Of a stretch of 64,000 nt of DNA, positions 26,100-34,696 are shown piece by piece. Every line of letters begins with the position of its first letter. The stretch's first letter is position 1. The notes beneath the pieces were generated by a model. The model made no database searches and was not told where the DNA came from. It saw nothing but the letters and a program-made list of their open reading frames with translations. This DNA comes from an uncultured Clostridium sp. GTDB lineage: Bacteria > Bacillota > Clostridia > Oscillospirales > Acutalibacteraceae. Location of the stretch: contig CATZNW010000005.1 of assembly GCA_958422185.1 (NCBI GenBank), forward strand, positions 30,016 through 94,015, in the 5' to 3' direction. The translations under genes and the position numbers were made by a program.

Positions 26100-26711
26100 A
26101 TGGATATTAATGCACTGTTTAAATTTTCATACGGACTATACGTTATAACCGCAACCGAAAACGGTAAGGACAACGGCTGCATAGTGAACACCGCGGGGCA
26201 GATAACAGATTCTCCGAACAGGATCACCGTAACGATAAACAAAAACAGCAAAACACACGATATGATAAAAAACACAGGCGTTTTCAACGTTTCTGTTTTG
26301 GCTGAAGACGCAGATTTCAAACTTTTCAGGCACTTTGGATTTCAAAGCGGATCAGAAACCGATAAATTCAAAGATTTCACGGATTACAAACGAGCTGAAA
26401 ACGGTGTAACTTACATTACACGCGGCACAAATGCATATATATCTGCAAGGGTGGAAAACGAGATCGACGAGGAAACACACACGATGTTCATTGCCCTTGT
26501 TGAAGACGCAAAAATTCTTTCAGACGCTCCATCGGCAACTTACGCCTATTATTACAGCCATATAAAACCAAAGCCGCAGGAAAAGAAAACGGATAAGACC
26601 GTCTGGCGCTGTAAAGTGTGCGGCTACGAATATATCGGCGAGGAACTTCCGGCTGATTTCATATGCCCGATCTGCAAGCACCCTGCGTCTGATTTTGAAA
26701 AAATAAATTAA
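26100..26711 (+). CDS. hrb: Flavin reductase-rubredoxin fusion (high molecular weight rubredoxin)
   Basis: 203 residues. Residues 1-155 form the FMN-binding split-barrel of the flavin reductase family (FSYGLYVITATE, DNGCIVNTAGQIT, GVFNVSVL). A ~13-residue Lys/Pro linker leads to a complete rubredoxin domain with Trp169 and Cys171, Cys174, Cys189, Cys192. In acetogens Hrb carries electrons from NAD(P)H reductases to oxygen- and superoxide-reducing enzymes. Opposite superoxide reductase, that role fits. An AAAGGA site precedes the ATG. Confidence 0.9.
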   Translation: MDINALFKFSYGLYVITATENGKDNGCIVNTAGQITDSPNRITVTINKNSKTHDMIKNTGVFNVSVLAEDADFKLFRHFGFQSGSETDKFKDFTDYKRAENGVTYITRGTNAYISARVENEIDEETHTMFIALVEDAKILSDAPSATYAYYYSHIKPKPQEKKTDKTVWRCKVCGYEYIGEELPADFICPICKHPASDFEKIN

Positions 26712-26718
26712 GTATATC

Positions 26719-26747
26719 AAAAGACTGCGTTTGCGGTCTTTTTTTTA
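26719..26747 (+). terminator. Intrinsic terminator after hrb
   Basis: AAAAGACTGC-GTTT-GCGGTCTTTT with one G-U pair, followed by a T run, 8 nt after the stop. Confidence 0.8.
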
Positions 26748-26839
26748 GGCAGATTTTTCACCTTAGTTTTGCTCAGCCGTATTTCATGCCTGATTTTCAA
26801 CTTGTTATGCTGAATTTTTGACCGCCTGATTCAATTTTG

Positions 26840-26868
26840 ATGACAGGAACCGTATAACAGATTATAAT
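26840..26868 (+). promoter_or_regulatory. Possible promoter of the LytTR-DUF3021 pair
   Basis: ATGACA (26840-26845), a 17-nt spacer and TATAAT (26863-26868), about 22 nt before the TTG start. The -35 box is weak. Confidence 0.5.
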
Positions 26869-26890
26869 ACAATCATCAGGAGGTGGTTTT

Positions 26891-27324
26891 TTGAAGATCA
26901 GTTTAGAGTACTCTGAAAACAAAGAACTTGAGGTTATTATAAAGGGAAATACAAACAGCGAAGAGGCTGCCGGTATAATTTCGGCTCTCAATAATATCTC
27001 CATATTCGGCAAAATAATGCTTAGAAAAGAGGATGAGAATTTTCTTTATGATCCTAAGGACATTTTTTATTTTGAATCAGTAAAAGGAAAAACTTATGCC
27101 GTCACGGCAAACGAAAGATATGAAGCAAAAGAAAAGTTTTATGAATTATGCAAAACACTGAAAAGCAAGGGTTTTATACAGATAAACAAAAGCACAGTTG
27201 TAAATATTAACCACATCAGATCGATCTCAGCGGCAATTATTACGCAAGGCTCATCAGCAGGGAAGAAAGGCTGACGATCTCAAGAAAATATTTTAATTCA
27301 TTTAAGGAATTTGTGAGGAGGTAA
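26891..27324 (+). pseudogene. LytTR-family DNA-binding regulator, frameshifted near the 3' end
   Basis: It starts at TTG with a strong AGGAGGTGG site. The first frame gives 127 residues, ending at 27274: a short N-terminal helix region, then LytTR strands (LRKEDENFLY, DIFYFESVKGKTYAV, GFIQINKSTVVNINHIRSIS). The expected end of the domain, GNYYARLISREERLTISRKY followed by FNSFKEFVRR, is in the -1 frame and stops at 27324, just before DUF3021. The shift lies at about 27218-27230, where GATC is duplicated (AGATCGATCTC). A protein lacking the last ~30 residues of the domain would probably not bind DNA well. Confidence 0.75.
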
Positions 27325-27328
27325 AACC

Positions 27329-27736
27329 ATGAAAACTTTACGGAATATACTTAATTTCGGAATAGCCGGCGCGGGAATAGGCGCTGTTATAACAACGATC
27401 TCAATGATGCTTTTAGGGGTCAAAAACTGCACGGTTGCTGAATTTGCCGCTTGGATAGTTGCATCTATCATGATAGGCATTGCAACGATGATCATGTTCA
27501 GCGACAAACTGAAGATGCCGGCAGCCACCCTGCTGCATTTTGCCGTTTGCTTAGCGATTGTAACGGTAACCGTATGTATTTGCGGATATATAAATCATTT
27601 TTTAACGTTTTTACGGATGATCGTTCCGATGTTCCTACTGATATACGCGATCGTGTACGCCGCCTTTTTTGCAACCGCAAAATTAAATGAAAGGGCCGTA
27701 AACAAGGCTTTAAATAAAATGAAAAGAAAAAATTGA
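27329..27736 (+). CDS. DUF3021 family membrane protein
   Basis: 135 residues with four hydrophobic helices and a basic C-terminus. It lies 4 nt after the true end of the LytTR gene, whose end (GTGAGGAGGTAA) provides its ribosome binding site, so the two are coupled. LytTR-DUF3021 pairs form small membrane-linked regulatory units, in which the membrane protein is thought to control the regulator. Here the partner is broken, so its present role is uncertain. Confidence 0.85.
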   Translation: MKTLRNILNFGIAGAGIGAVITTISMMLLGVKNCTVAEFAAWIVASIMIGIATMIMFSDKLKMPAATLLHFAVCLAIVTVTVCICGYINHFLTFLRMIVPMFLLIYAIVYAAFFATAKLNERAVNKALNKMKRKN

Positions 27737-27744
27737 ATCAGTAC

Positions 27745-27780
27745 AAAAATATCCCGCTCTTGTAGGAGCGGGATATTTTT
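27745..27780. terminator. Bidirectional intrinsic terminator
   Basis: A 15-bp perfect stem, AAAAATATCCCGCTC (27745-27759) with its complement (27766-27780), and a 6-nt loop. It ends the + DUF3021 unit and the long - strand Rnf-to-GNAT unit, and it touches the stop codon of the GNAT gene. Confidence 0.85.
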
Positions 27781-28549
27781 ATTCTTTATAAACTGCCCGG
27801 TAAAAGCACGGCTCGGGAGAAACTTTTATCCGCCTAAAGCCGGCTTTTTCATAGATATGGATCGCCGCCGGATTTTCCGAAAACAGGAAAGTGGGTCTGT
27901 CGCACAGATTTACAAGATACGCGATAAGGTCCTTTGCGAATCCCCTGCCCCTGAATTTTTCAGCGGTTTCAACAAGATCAAGGCAATACATTCCGAACGG
28001 TGTTTTCACCAGCATGGCAATACAGGCAGGCTCATTATTGTAAAACCCGCAGAAGAGCCTACATTTTTCACTTTTTACAACTCTTTTAAGCAATTGCCTG
28101 CTTCGGTTTACGGTATCCGGATCTTCACTAAGATATACGCTGTAAATATTATCAAGCAGTTTTTCAGTTATATCATTCTTGCTTTTAAGTTCCCTTATAC
28201 TAAGATGATCCGAAGGAGTTATAAGGCACTTTTCGGAAAGCAGAAAATGCTGAAAATCACCAAACCGGTAGACATTGAAATCCGAAGTGAACATCCGTTC
28301 TTTATAATCCCGGTGCTGGGCGCCCACAAGATAGATCCTTGGAATTATACCTTTTTCGGTATAAAAATCCGTTATTTCACTCAGCGCAAACTCAAAATAT
28401 TCGTTTTTTAAAATGCAGGCATGATTAACATCATGCATGGTTTTGTTGCTTTCATCATAAAACATTATGCCCCATTCGGTCTCTTTAAAATCAGCATATG
28501 CTTTTGGGGCATAAAGATCTGAAAGCAGTATCAGTTCTTTTATATTCAT
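27779..28549 (-). CDS. GNAT family N-acetyltransferase
   Basis: 256 residues. The acetyl-CoA-binding domain is in the C-terminal half: CLDLVETAEKFRGRGFAKDLI (motif A, R/Q-x-x-G-x-G/A) and AAIHIYEKAGFRRI (motif B). The N-terminal ~130 residues form a second domain without a recognised match. It lies 11 nt after the gamma-carbonic anhydrase-like gene and is the last gene before a strong terminator, so it may be co-transcribed with the Rnf operon. Substrate unknown. Confidence 0.85.
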   Translation of the reverse strand: MNIKELILLSDLYAPKAYADFKETEWGIMFYDESNKTMHDVNHACILKNEYFEFALSEITDFYTEKGIIPRIYLVGAQHRDYKERMFTSDFNVYRFGDFQHFLLSEKCLITPSDHLSIRELKSKNDITEKLLDNIYSVYLSEDPDTVNRSRQLLKRVVKSEKCRLFCGFYNNEPACIAMLVKTPFGMYCLDLVETAEKFRGRGFAKDLIAYLVNLCDRPTFLFSENPAAIHIYEKAGFRRIKVSPEPCFYRAVYKE

Positions 28550-28560
28550 ATATCCATACC

Positions 28561-29100
28561 CTAAATTGGCTTAGGAGCCGGCGGCTTTGCCTGCTCTTTT
28601 TTATATTCGGCGGCCTTTTCAAGATAATGGCGCGCGTTTTGTGCGATCTGAGCGGCGGCACGGTTATCCAGCGTTGCCTTTGCTTTTGCGGGAACACCCA
28701 TAAGAAGCGTATTATCCTCAAAAACTTTATTTTCCGTTACAAGCGCCCCGGCGCCGACAAGGCAGTTTTTGCCGAGCTTTGCGCCGTTCATAACGGTTGA
28801 ATGCATACCTATAAGGCTGTTATCCCCAATCTCGCAGCCGTGAATAAGAGCATTGTGCCCGACCGTTACATGATCCCCTATAACAGCGGGAAAGCCCTGT
28901 GAGCAATGTACTGTGCAGTTATCCTGAATATTGGAATTTTCACCGACGATGATCTTTTCATCATCCGCCCTGAGAACAGCGCCGTACCAGACGGAACTGC
29001 CCTTTTTCAGTGTAACGTCGCCCACTATCACGGCATTATCCGCGATGAAAGCGGCGTCTTTTATATTTGGCATTTTACCTTTATATGATCTTATTATCAT
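28561..29100 (-). CDS. Gamma-carbonic anhydrase-like hexapeptide protein
   Basis: 179 residues of left-handed beta-helix (hexapeptide pattern from residue ~10 to ~140) and a C-terminal helix. Zinc-type His residues occur in NCTVHC, VTVGHNALIHG, as in YrdA/PaaY and gamma-carbonic anhydrases. Actual carbonic anhydrase activity is often not shown for this group. The C-terminal tail (AKPPAPKP) is unstructured. The start overlaps the Gx transporter stop by 4 nt. Confidence 0.85.
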   Translation of the reverse strand: MIIRSYKGKMPNIKDAAFIADNAVIVGDVTLKKGSSVWYGAVLRADDEKIIVGENSNIQDNCTVHCSQGFPAVIGDHVTVGHNALIHGCEIGDNSLIGMHSTVMNGAKLGKNCLVGAGALVTENKVFEDNTLLMGVPAKAKATLDNRAAAQIAQNARHYLEKAAEYKKEQAKPPAPKPI

Positions 29101-29597
29101 TTGATCACCCTGTTTAATCTGCTGATTATGATTTTACTTAATATACCTATAACAGCGCCCGTAACCGCCCCGGCAAGCAGCAGCACAGGCAGATAATACA
29201 CGATCCTGTAAGTCTGCATAACGATTGCCGCGGCCGCTATCTGACCTATATTATGCGTGGCGCCGCCTATGATGGACACACCGATAACGGAAAGCGATCT
29301 GCACCTTTTTGCAAGCAGCATTGCGCAAAACGACAGCACCCCGCCTGCAAGACTGTAAACAAGTGAAAATACGCCGCCGAACGTAAGCCCGGCAAGTATG
29401 ATCCTGATAACGGACACGGCAAACGCCTGCTTTTCGCCGAAAGTATACATAGCCGTTACCACAACTAAATTTGCGAGTCCGAGTTTTATCCCCGGAACAC
29501 CGAAATGAAACGGGATCAGACTTTCAAGATAAGAAAAAACAAAGGCGAGCGCAACGAAGAGCGCAAAAAAAGCTGTTTTTTTTGAAATGTTTTTCAC
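29097..29597 (-). CDS. Gx transporter family membrane protein
   Basis: 166 residues, five or six hydrophobic helices: FALFVALAFVFSYLESLIPFHF (first helix region), GVPGIKLGLANLVVV, and GGATHNIGQIAAAAIVM. It is often annotated as heptaprenyl diphosphate synthase component I, but the sequence is that of an S-component-like integral membrane protein, and the synthase label is not supported. It regularly accompanies NusG-domain-II and ApbE genes near Rnf clusters. It overlaps both neighbours by 4 nt. Confidence 0.85.
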   Translation of the reverse strand: MKNISKKTAFFALFVALAFVFSYLESLIPFHFGVPGIKLGLANLVVVTAMYTFGEKQAFAVSVIRIILAGLTFGGVFSLVYSLAGGVLSFCAMLLAKRCRSLSVIGVSIIGGATHNIGQIAAAAIVMQTYRIVYYLPVLLLAGAVTGAVIGILSKIIISRLNRVIK

Positions 29598-29983
29598 CGT
29601 GCCACCCCGTCTATTTCACTTTCTTTGCCGTCTGACTCAGCTACGGAAACAACGACTCCGTTCGGCAGGCAGATGATACTTTCACCGCTCAGGCTTATCG
29701 GAGCGTGGTTTACGCATATCTGATCCGGGCAATCGGCATATGTAACATGGACGCTGCCGTTTTTCACCTCAACGGTATTTGTAACTTTGCCGCCTGTTTC
29801 AACATTATAAACGGCGTCTTCATCAAGCGGCATTGTGTGTATTACGGCGCCGTTTTGCTCTATCTCCGCATAATTTCCGGTATTGTGATTAAAAACGTAG
29901 AGCGCAAGAAAAGAAACGGCGCACACTGCAAGAATAACGGCGGCAACGATTATATCGCCTTTTTTCAAAAACTTCATCTTCAT
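29594..29983 (-). CDS. NusG domain II-containing membrane-anchored protein
   Basis: 129 residues: one N-terminal membrane helix (IIVAAVILAVCAVSFLALYVF) with the rest outside. The extracellular part contains AVYNVETGGKVTNTVEVKNGSV, then CPDQICVNHAPIS with two Cys, and ICLPNGVVVSV, the pattern of the NusG domain II family. It overlaps apbE by 4 nt. The function is unknown; its constant neighbours suggest a link to Rnf maturation or electron transfer outside the membrane. Confidence 0.85.
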   Translation of the reverse strand: MKMKFLKKGDIIVAAVILAVCAVSFLALYVFNHNTGNYAEIEQNGAVIHTMPLDEDAVYNVETGGKVTNTVEVKNGSVHVTYADCPDQICVNHAPISLSGESIICLPNGVVVSVAESDGKESEIDGVAR

Positions 29984-31017
29984 TGCGCAATATCCTCAAA
30001 GCCCGCCGAGCGGCAAACATTACCGTCCGAATCCATAATAACAGCCTCACAACCGTCAAAATCTTCCAGATAATCAAGCGCCTCCTGCGGTTTCAGCTGA
30101 AAAAGAGTTGTGGACAGCACATCGGCAAGCGCTGAATTTTCCGAAATAATGCTTACACTTTGCACGCCCTGAGCCGGCATCAGCGTTTCAGGAGAAATAA
30201 TATGGCAGTAGCGCGTACCGTTTACCGTATAATACCGCTGATAGTCTCCGCTTGTAACAACACTCTGCCCGTTTGACGCGTGTACAACGGCTATATAGCC
30301 GCCGTTCGGATCTTCAACGCCTATATTAAACGGTGTTTTACCGTCCGAATTCTTATATCCGAGTGTTTTAACATTGCCGCCGAGATTGATGACGGCCGAC
30401 TGCCAGATGCCGTTTGCAGTTATAAATTCGCATATTCTGTCACATATATATCCCTTGGCGATGGCGCCGGCATCTATGCTCATTTCCGGGTCGGCAAAAA
30501 AAACGGTTGAGTTTTCCTCATCAATAACCAGATCATTAATATCCGTATGTTTGGCTTTTTGATTAAGGATATCCATATCAGGAAGATAGGCCGAATCAGG
30601 ATCCTGAATACCGTGTTCGCGGGCATCATGCCAAACAGAAAGCACCGCGCCCATAGCTATATTTACTTTGCCGCCGCTTATCTCATAAGCCTCTTTGCCC
30701 CATAAAAGGAGACCGATTATTTTCTTATCTGCCTTGACAGGCGCCTTGGCGGCGTTTTCATTGATATATTTCAGATTTACAAGATCGCCGTATGAATTAT
30801 AAATATCATAAAGCTCTGAATATGTTTTCAGTTCGTTATAAACGGTATCATAATGCTCTTCAAAATCCTGCTGCGATGCATCAACTGCCGTTATGGAAGA
30901 CGCCGTATCAAACAGATCAAGAAAATCCCGTGAAAAGGACTGTTTCCTGCTCTGCGCGCAGGAGGAAAAAGACAGCAAAATAAAAAGGGAAAGAATCAGT
31001 GAAATCCATTTTCTCAT
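29980..31017 (-). CDS. apbE: FAD:protein FMN transferase (ApbE), lipoprotein
   Basis: 345 residues with a lipoprotein signal (ILLSFSSC, Cys at about 20). Catalytic-domain features include FDTASSITA, an AIAKGYICDRI segment, VINLGGNVKTLG, a VTSGDYQRYYTVNGTRYCHIISP region and NSALADVLSTTLF. It transfers FMN from FAD to Thr residues of RnfG and RnfD on the outer face of the membrane. Its place 26 nt after rnfB matches that task. Confidence 0.93.
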   Translation of the reverse strand: MRKWISLILSLFILLSFSSCAQSRKQSFSRDFLDLFDTASSITAVDASQQDFEEHYDTVYNELKTYSELYDIYNSYGDLVNLKYINENAAKAPVKADKKIIGLLLWGKEAYEISGGKVNIAMGAVLSVWHDAREHGIQDPDSAYLPDMDILNQKAKHTDINDLVIDEENSTVFFADPEMSIDAGAIAKGYICDRICEFITANGIWQSAVINLGGNVKTLGYKNSDGKTPFNIGVEDPNGGYIAVVHASNGQSVVTSGDYQRYYTVNGTRYCHIISPETLMPAQGVQSVSIISENSALADVLSTTLFQLKPQEALDYLEDFDGCEAVIMDSDGNVCRSAGFEDIAQ

Positions 31018-31043
31018 AACTCTCCCCCTTTCAAAACCGAAAT

Positions 31044-31844
31044 TTAATTATATTTTCTAATGACCTTTGACGGGCACTTTTCTGCGCACACACCGCAATG
31101 AACGCATTTATTATAATCGATTTTTGCAAGGTTATCCGTAACTTTGATTGCACCCGTAGGGCAATTCCTTTCGCATATGCCGCAGCCGATACAGCCGGCC
31201 TGGCAGTTTACGCGAACGGTCTTGCCCTTTTGTTTGTTTGAACACTGAACGCGGAAAACAGACGACGCCGGAACGATCTCTATCAGATCCTGAGGGCACG
31301 CCTTTACGCACTTGGCGCATGCAACGCACAGATCAGGTTCAACAACTGCCTTTCCGTTTATGATACGGATCGCTTTACTGTCACACACAGCGACGCAGCT
31401 GCCGTAACCCATGCAGCCGTATCCGCACGACATATCGCCGCGCCCCAGCGCGAACTTGACGGCAGTACATGTTTTGGTGCCGTAATAATCAAACTTTTTA
31501 GTTCTGAGATCCGTAGTTCCGGAGCAGCGAACAAAAGCTACCTGCTTTTCCATTTTTCCGGCCTCAACGCCCATGATAGCGGCTATCTTATCAGCGCCTG
31601 CCTGCCCGGCAACCGTGCAGGCGGTAACCGGAGCTTCTCCGTCCACAATGGCTTTTGCAAGCGCATCACAGCCCGCATATCCGCATGCGCCGCAGTTGTT
31701 GCCCGCAAGGCATTCGCGCACAGCCACTTCCTTTTCATCAACATTAACATGAAAAAGTTTTTCCGCAATACTAAGCAGGATCGCTATTGCGACGCCCACC
31801 AGCGCAACAACAGCCGTTGCAATAAGAATGTTTTTAATATCCAT
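31044..31844 (-). CDS. rnfB: Rnf complex iron-sulfur subunit RnfB
   Basis: 266 residues. One N-terminal membrane helix, then the Fes domain with CLAGNNCGACGYAGC for a 4Fe-4S cluster, then CGYGCMGYGSC, and three pairs of ferredoxin motifs: CVACAKCVKACP, CIGCGICERNCP and CVHCGVCAEKCP. It is the likely entry point for electrons from reduced ferredoxin. The gene closes the six-gene set, 20 nt after rnfA. Confidence 0.95.
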   Translation of the reverse strand: MDIKNILIATAVVALVGVAIAILLSIAEKLFHVNVDEKEVAVRECLAGNNCGACGYAGCDALAKAIVDGEAPVTACTVAGQAGADKIAAIMGVEAGKMEKQVAFVRCSGTTDLRTKKFDYYGTKTCTAVKFALGRGDMSCGYGCMGYGSCVAVCDSKAIRIINGKAVVEPDLCVACAKCVKACPQDLIEIVPASSVFRVQCSNKQKGKTVRVNCQAGCIGCGICERNCPTGAIKVTDNLAKIDYNKCVHCGVCAEKCPSKVIRKYN

Positions 31845-31864
31845 AATAAACTGTGCGAACCTCC

Positions 31865-32443
31865 TTAAGCAAGAGAACTGAAGCCGTAAAACGCTATTGC
31901 CATAAGGCAGGAGGTAAGGAGCACGGCAGGCGTGCCTTTAAACGGCCCGGGAACGTCATTACTCTCTGTTTTTTCACGGATCCCTGCAAGTATGATGATG
32001 GCTACGGCATAGCCCAGGGCCGTGCCGAATCCGGTTACAACTGATGTAATAAAATCATTGCCGTCCTGCACATTTGTGAGCGCAACGCCGAGCACTGCGC
32101 AGTTCGTTGTGATCAGCGGAAGATATATGCCCAGCGCCTGATAAAGCTTTGGCACGAATTTTTTGAGAAACAGTTCAATAAACTGAACAAGCGCCGCTAT
32201 TACAAGAATAAATATGATCGTATTCAGATATTCCAGTCCGAGCTTTGAAATAATACCGGTATAAAGAAGATTGGTCACCGCGCTTGCGATGGTGATTACA
32301 AATATGACCGCGCCGCCCATCCCGGCTGCCGTTTTGATATTCTTTGATACGCCTATAAAAGAGCATATACCTAAAAACTGGCTAAGGACAACATTGTTTA
32401 TAAGGGCGGTTGTAAGAACAACAAGGAAAAGTGTTTTAAACAT
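31865..32443 (-). CDS. rnfA: Rnf complex membrane subunit RnfA
   Basis: 192 residues with six hydrophobic helices. NNVVLSQFLGICSFIGVS near the N-terminus and LITTNCAVLGVAL in the middle carry the two Cys that share an intramembrane iron-sulfur cluster with RnfE. It overlaps rnfE by one base (TAATG), as expected for strict co-translation. Confidence 0.95.
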   Translation of the reverse strand: MFKTLFLVVLTTALINNVVLSQFLGICSFIGVSKNIKTAAGMGGAVIFVITIASAVTNLLYTGIISKLGLEYLNTIIFILVIAALVQFIELFLKKFVPKLYQALGIYLPLITTNCAVLGVALTNVQDGNDFITSVVTGFGTALGYAVAIIILAGIREKTESNDVPGPFKGTPAVLLTSCLMAIAFYGFSSLA

Positions 32444-33123
32444 TATTCATCGCCCTCCCTTTTTCCGTTGCACGAAAGGGAGCAGTGCATGCAGTCTCCC
32501 TTGCAGGCGTCTTCCTTAACATGGCGGTTTGCGCCCTTGACTCCAAGCTTATTCTGGATCGCGCACAGAAAGGCAAGCACAAGAAATGCACCGGGCGCTA
32601 AAATAAAGATTGAAACGCCCTCATAACTTTCAGGCAGGATCTGAACACCGAAACAAGCTCCGGTGCCGATAAGCTCGCGTATAGCGCCTATCGCCACCAA
32701 ACCTATCGTAAAACCAAGCCCCATACCGAGGCCGTCAAAAATTGAGGGAATAACTTTGTTCTTAGCGGCATAGCTCTCCGCTCTGCCCAGAATAATACAG
32801 TTTACAACTATAAGCGGAATGTAAATGCCGAGCGCGTCATAAACAGATTTTACATAACCGTGAAGCAACAGTTCAACAATCGTTACGAAAGACGCCACGA
32901 TCACTATATATGCCGGCATTCTTACGCCGTTCGGGATCACCTTTCTGAGGGCGGAGATCATAAGATTGCTCATTACAAGCACAACGGTAGTTGCGAGCCC
33001 CATCCCTATCCCGTTTATTGCCGATGTGGTAACGGCAAGAGTTGGGCACATGCCAAGCATAAGCACAAAGGTGGGGTTCTCTGTTATGATTCCGTTTTTT
33101 AGCCTTTCTGCGATCGGATTCAT
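32443..33123 (-). CDS. rnfE: Rnf complex membrane subunit RnfE
   Basis: 226 residues with six helices, the topological mirror of RnfA. Conserved LMLGMCPTLAVTTSA and IPLIVVNCIILGRAES supply the matching Cys residues. The C-terminal tail after ~200 is Cys-rich (EDACKGDCMHCSLSC), five Cys in about 14 residues, not a usual part of the core; it might bind metal. Confidence 0.95.
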   Translation of the reverse strand: MNPIAERLKNGIITENPTFVLMLGMCPTLAVTTSAINGIGMGLATTVVLVMSNLMISALRKVIPNGVRMPAYIVIVASFVTIVELLLHGYVKSVYDALGIYIPLIVVNCIILGRAESYAAKNKVIPSIFDGLGMGLGFTIGLVAIGAIRELIGTGACFGVQILPESYEGVSIFILAPGAFLVLAFLCAIQNKLGVKGANRHVKEDACKGDCMHCSLSCNGKREGDE

Positions 33124-33750
33124 TTAGCCCACCTCCTTTAAAACTCTGTTATAAACAGCCAGCGCGCTGTTTACCGCCTCTGTAACGGCGCTGGTCGTAA
33201 CCGTTGCGCCGCTGATCGCATCTATCTGGTTGCCCGCTGCACCGCCGCCTTTTACATATTCAACAGATGTTGCGTCCTTGCCCGAAAACTGAGACGTAAA
33301 CTCGTCTTCCGTACAGCGGGCGCCCAGTCCGGCAGTTTCACTGTTTGAAAGGACAGAAAAGCCCGTGATCTTATCCGTTTCAGAATCGATGCCTATGGCT
33401 ACGGATATATCTCCTCCGTAACCGTTGGGCGAAACCGCGGCAACAACATAACCGATCCTTTCTCCGTTTTCATCATTGGCAAAAAGAATATCACTTACGG
33501 TACAGCCTGAAAATCCCGCCGCGTCCACTGCACTCTGGCCGCCTTCAAGAAGGCTCTGAACATCCGCCGGTGTTTCAAAAACTGCGTTCGGATAGACTGT
33601 TTCATAAGCTTCAAGCCTTGCGGCCTCCTCTGCCTTTGCTATCGGTTCCTTTGTGATCTCGTTGACGGCGGAAAGCGCAAGTCCTGCTATCAGGGTTATG
33701 ATGAGCAGGGCGGCACAGTTTTTAATGAAAGAAGATTTAGACTTTGCCAC
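33124..33750 (-). CDS. rnfG: Rnf complex flavoprotein subunit RnfG
   Basis: 208 residues: one N-terminal membrane helix and an outside FMN-binding domain. The covalent-FMN motif is AISGATVTTSAV at about 177-188, the Thr after SGA being the attachment site used by ApbE. The gene lies directly between rnfD and rnfE (1-3 nt gaps). Confidence 0.95.
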   Translation of the reverse strand: MAKSKSSFIKNCAALLIITLIAGLALSAVNEITKEPIAKAEEAARLEAYETVYPNAVFETPADVQSLLEGGQSAVDAAGFSGCTVSDILFANDENGERIGYVVAAVSPNGYGGDISVAIGIDSETDKITGFSVLSNSETAGLGARCTEDEFTSQFSGKDATSVEYVKGGGAAGNQIDAISGATVTTSAVTEAVNSALAVYNRVLKEVG

Positions 33751-33753
33751 CGA

Positions 33754-34695
33754 TTACGCCCTCCTTTTTTTACTTGATTTAACGCCGAAAGGTCTTGGCA
33801 CTGTAATCTTTTCAATAACAGGCACAGCAAGGTTGCTGATAATAATGGCATATGAAACGCCCTCGGCGCTTGAACCGAGTATACGGAAAGCTGCAGTCAA
33901 AAAGCCTATGAGCACAGCATAAATCACCTGCCCCCATTTGGTTATGGGACTGGTCGTATAATCTGTTGCCATGAAAAACGCGCCTGCCATCAGACCGCCG
34001 GTAAGCAGTTCGCCAAGCATGAACTGCCAGGTTGGCATACCGGTTTTAGCAAAAGTAAAAATAAAAATGAATACTGCCGTTGAAAGTATGTATACAGCAG
34101 GAATTCTGATGGAAATAACCTTTTTTACAAGAAGGTAAGCCGCGCCTATTAGAATAGCCAGCACAGAGACCTCGCCGATACAGCCGGTCTTGAATCCCAG
34201 AAACGCATCAAGCAGATCCACGCTTCCGCCCGATTTCAGCACCGCAAGCGGAGTAGCGGACGAAACGCCGTCCACAGAAAAATCAGTCATCCTTGATGCG
34301 AAGGAGATAAGCAGGAAACAGCGCGCGCCGAGCGCAGGGTTCATAATATTCTGGCCTAAGCCCCCGAAAAGCATTTTGATGATGACAATAGCGAACACGC
34401 CGCCTACGGCGGGAACCCACCACGCAACATTCGGCGGCATATTCACTGCCAGGATCAGCCCCGTAACTACCGCGCTGAAATCAAAAACCGTTATCGGCTT
34501 TTTTACAATAAGCTCAAACACCGCCTCAGACACAACACAGCTGAGCACCGAAGAAAGAATCACAAAAAGAGCGTTGATTCCAAAATGCCAAACACCGAAC
34601 GCAAGGGTGGGCACAAGCGCAATACAAACGTCTATCATGATCTTTCTTGTGGAACTTTTATCCCTGATATGAGGGGAAACTGAAACATTATACAT
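33754..34695 (-). CDS. rnfD: Rnf complex membrane flavoprotein subunit RnfD
   Basis: 313 residues from the ATG at 34695, which has a GGGAGGG site; a longer frame starting at 34752 would run back into rnfC. Start MYNVSVSPHIRDK is typical. About nine to ten helices; the covalent-FMN motif is SSATPLAVL (Thr after SA). TWQFMLGELLTGGLMAGAFFMATDYTTSP is also a family landmark, here only described. It should carry flavin in the ion-pumping part of the complex. Confidence 0.95.
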   Translation of the reverse strand: MYNVSVSPHIRDKSSTRKIMIDVCIALVPTLAFGVWHFGINALFVILSSVLSCVVSEAVFELIVKKPITVFDFSAVVTGLILAVNMPPNVAWWVPAVGGVFAIVIIKMLFGGLGQNIMNPALGARCFLLISFASRMTDFSVDGVSSATPLAVLKSGGSVDLLDAFLGFKTGCIGEVSVLAILIGAAYLLVKKVISIRIPAVYILSTAVFIFIFTFAKTGMPTWQFMLGELLTGGLMAGAFFMATDYTTSPITKWGQVIYAVLIGFLTAAFRILGSSAEGVSYAIIISNLAVPVIEKITVPRPFGVKSSKKRRA

Positions 34696-34696
34696 A

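Noticed and set aside
29097..29597. Naming this gene heptaprenyl diphosphate synthase component I
   Set aside because: The sequence is an integral membrane protein with S-component-like helices and no prenyl synthase motifs.
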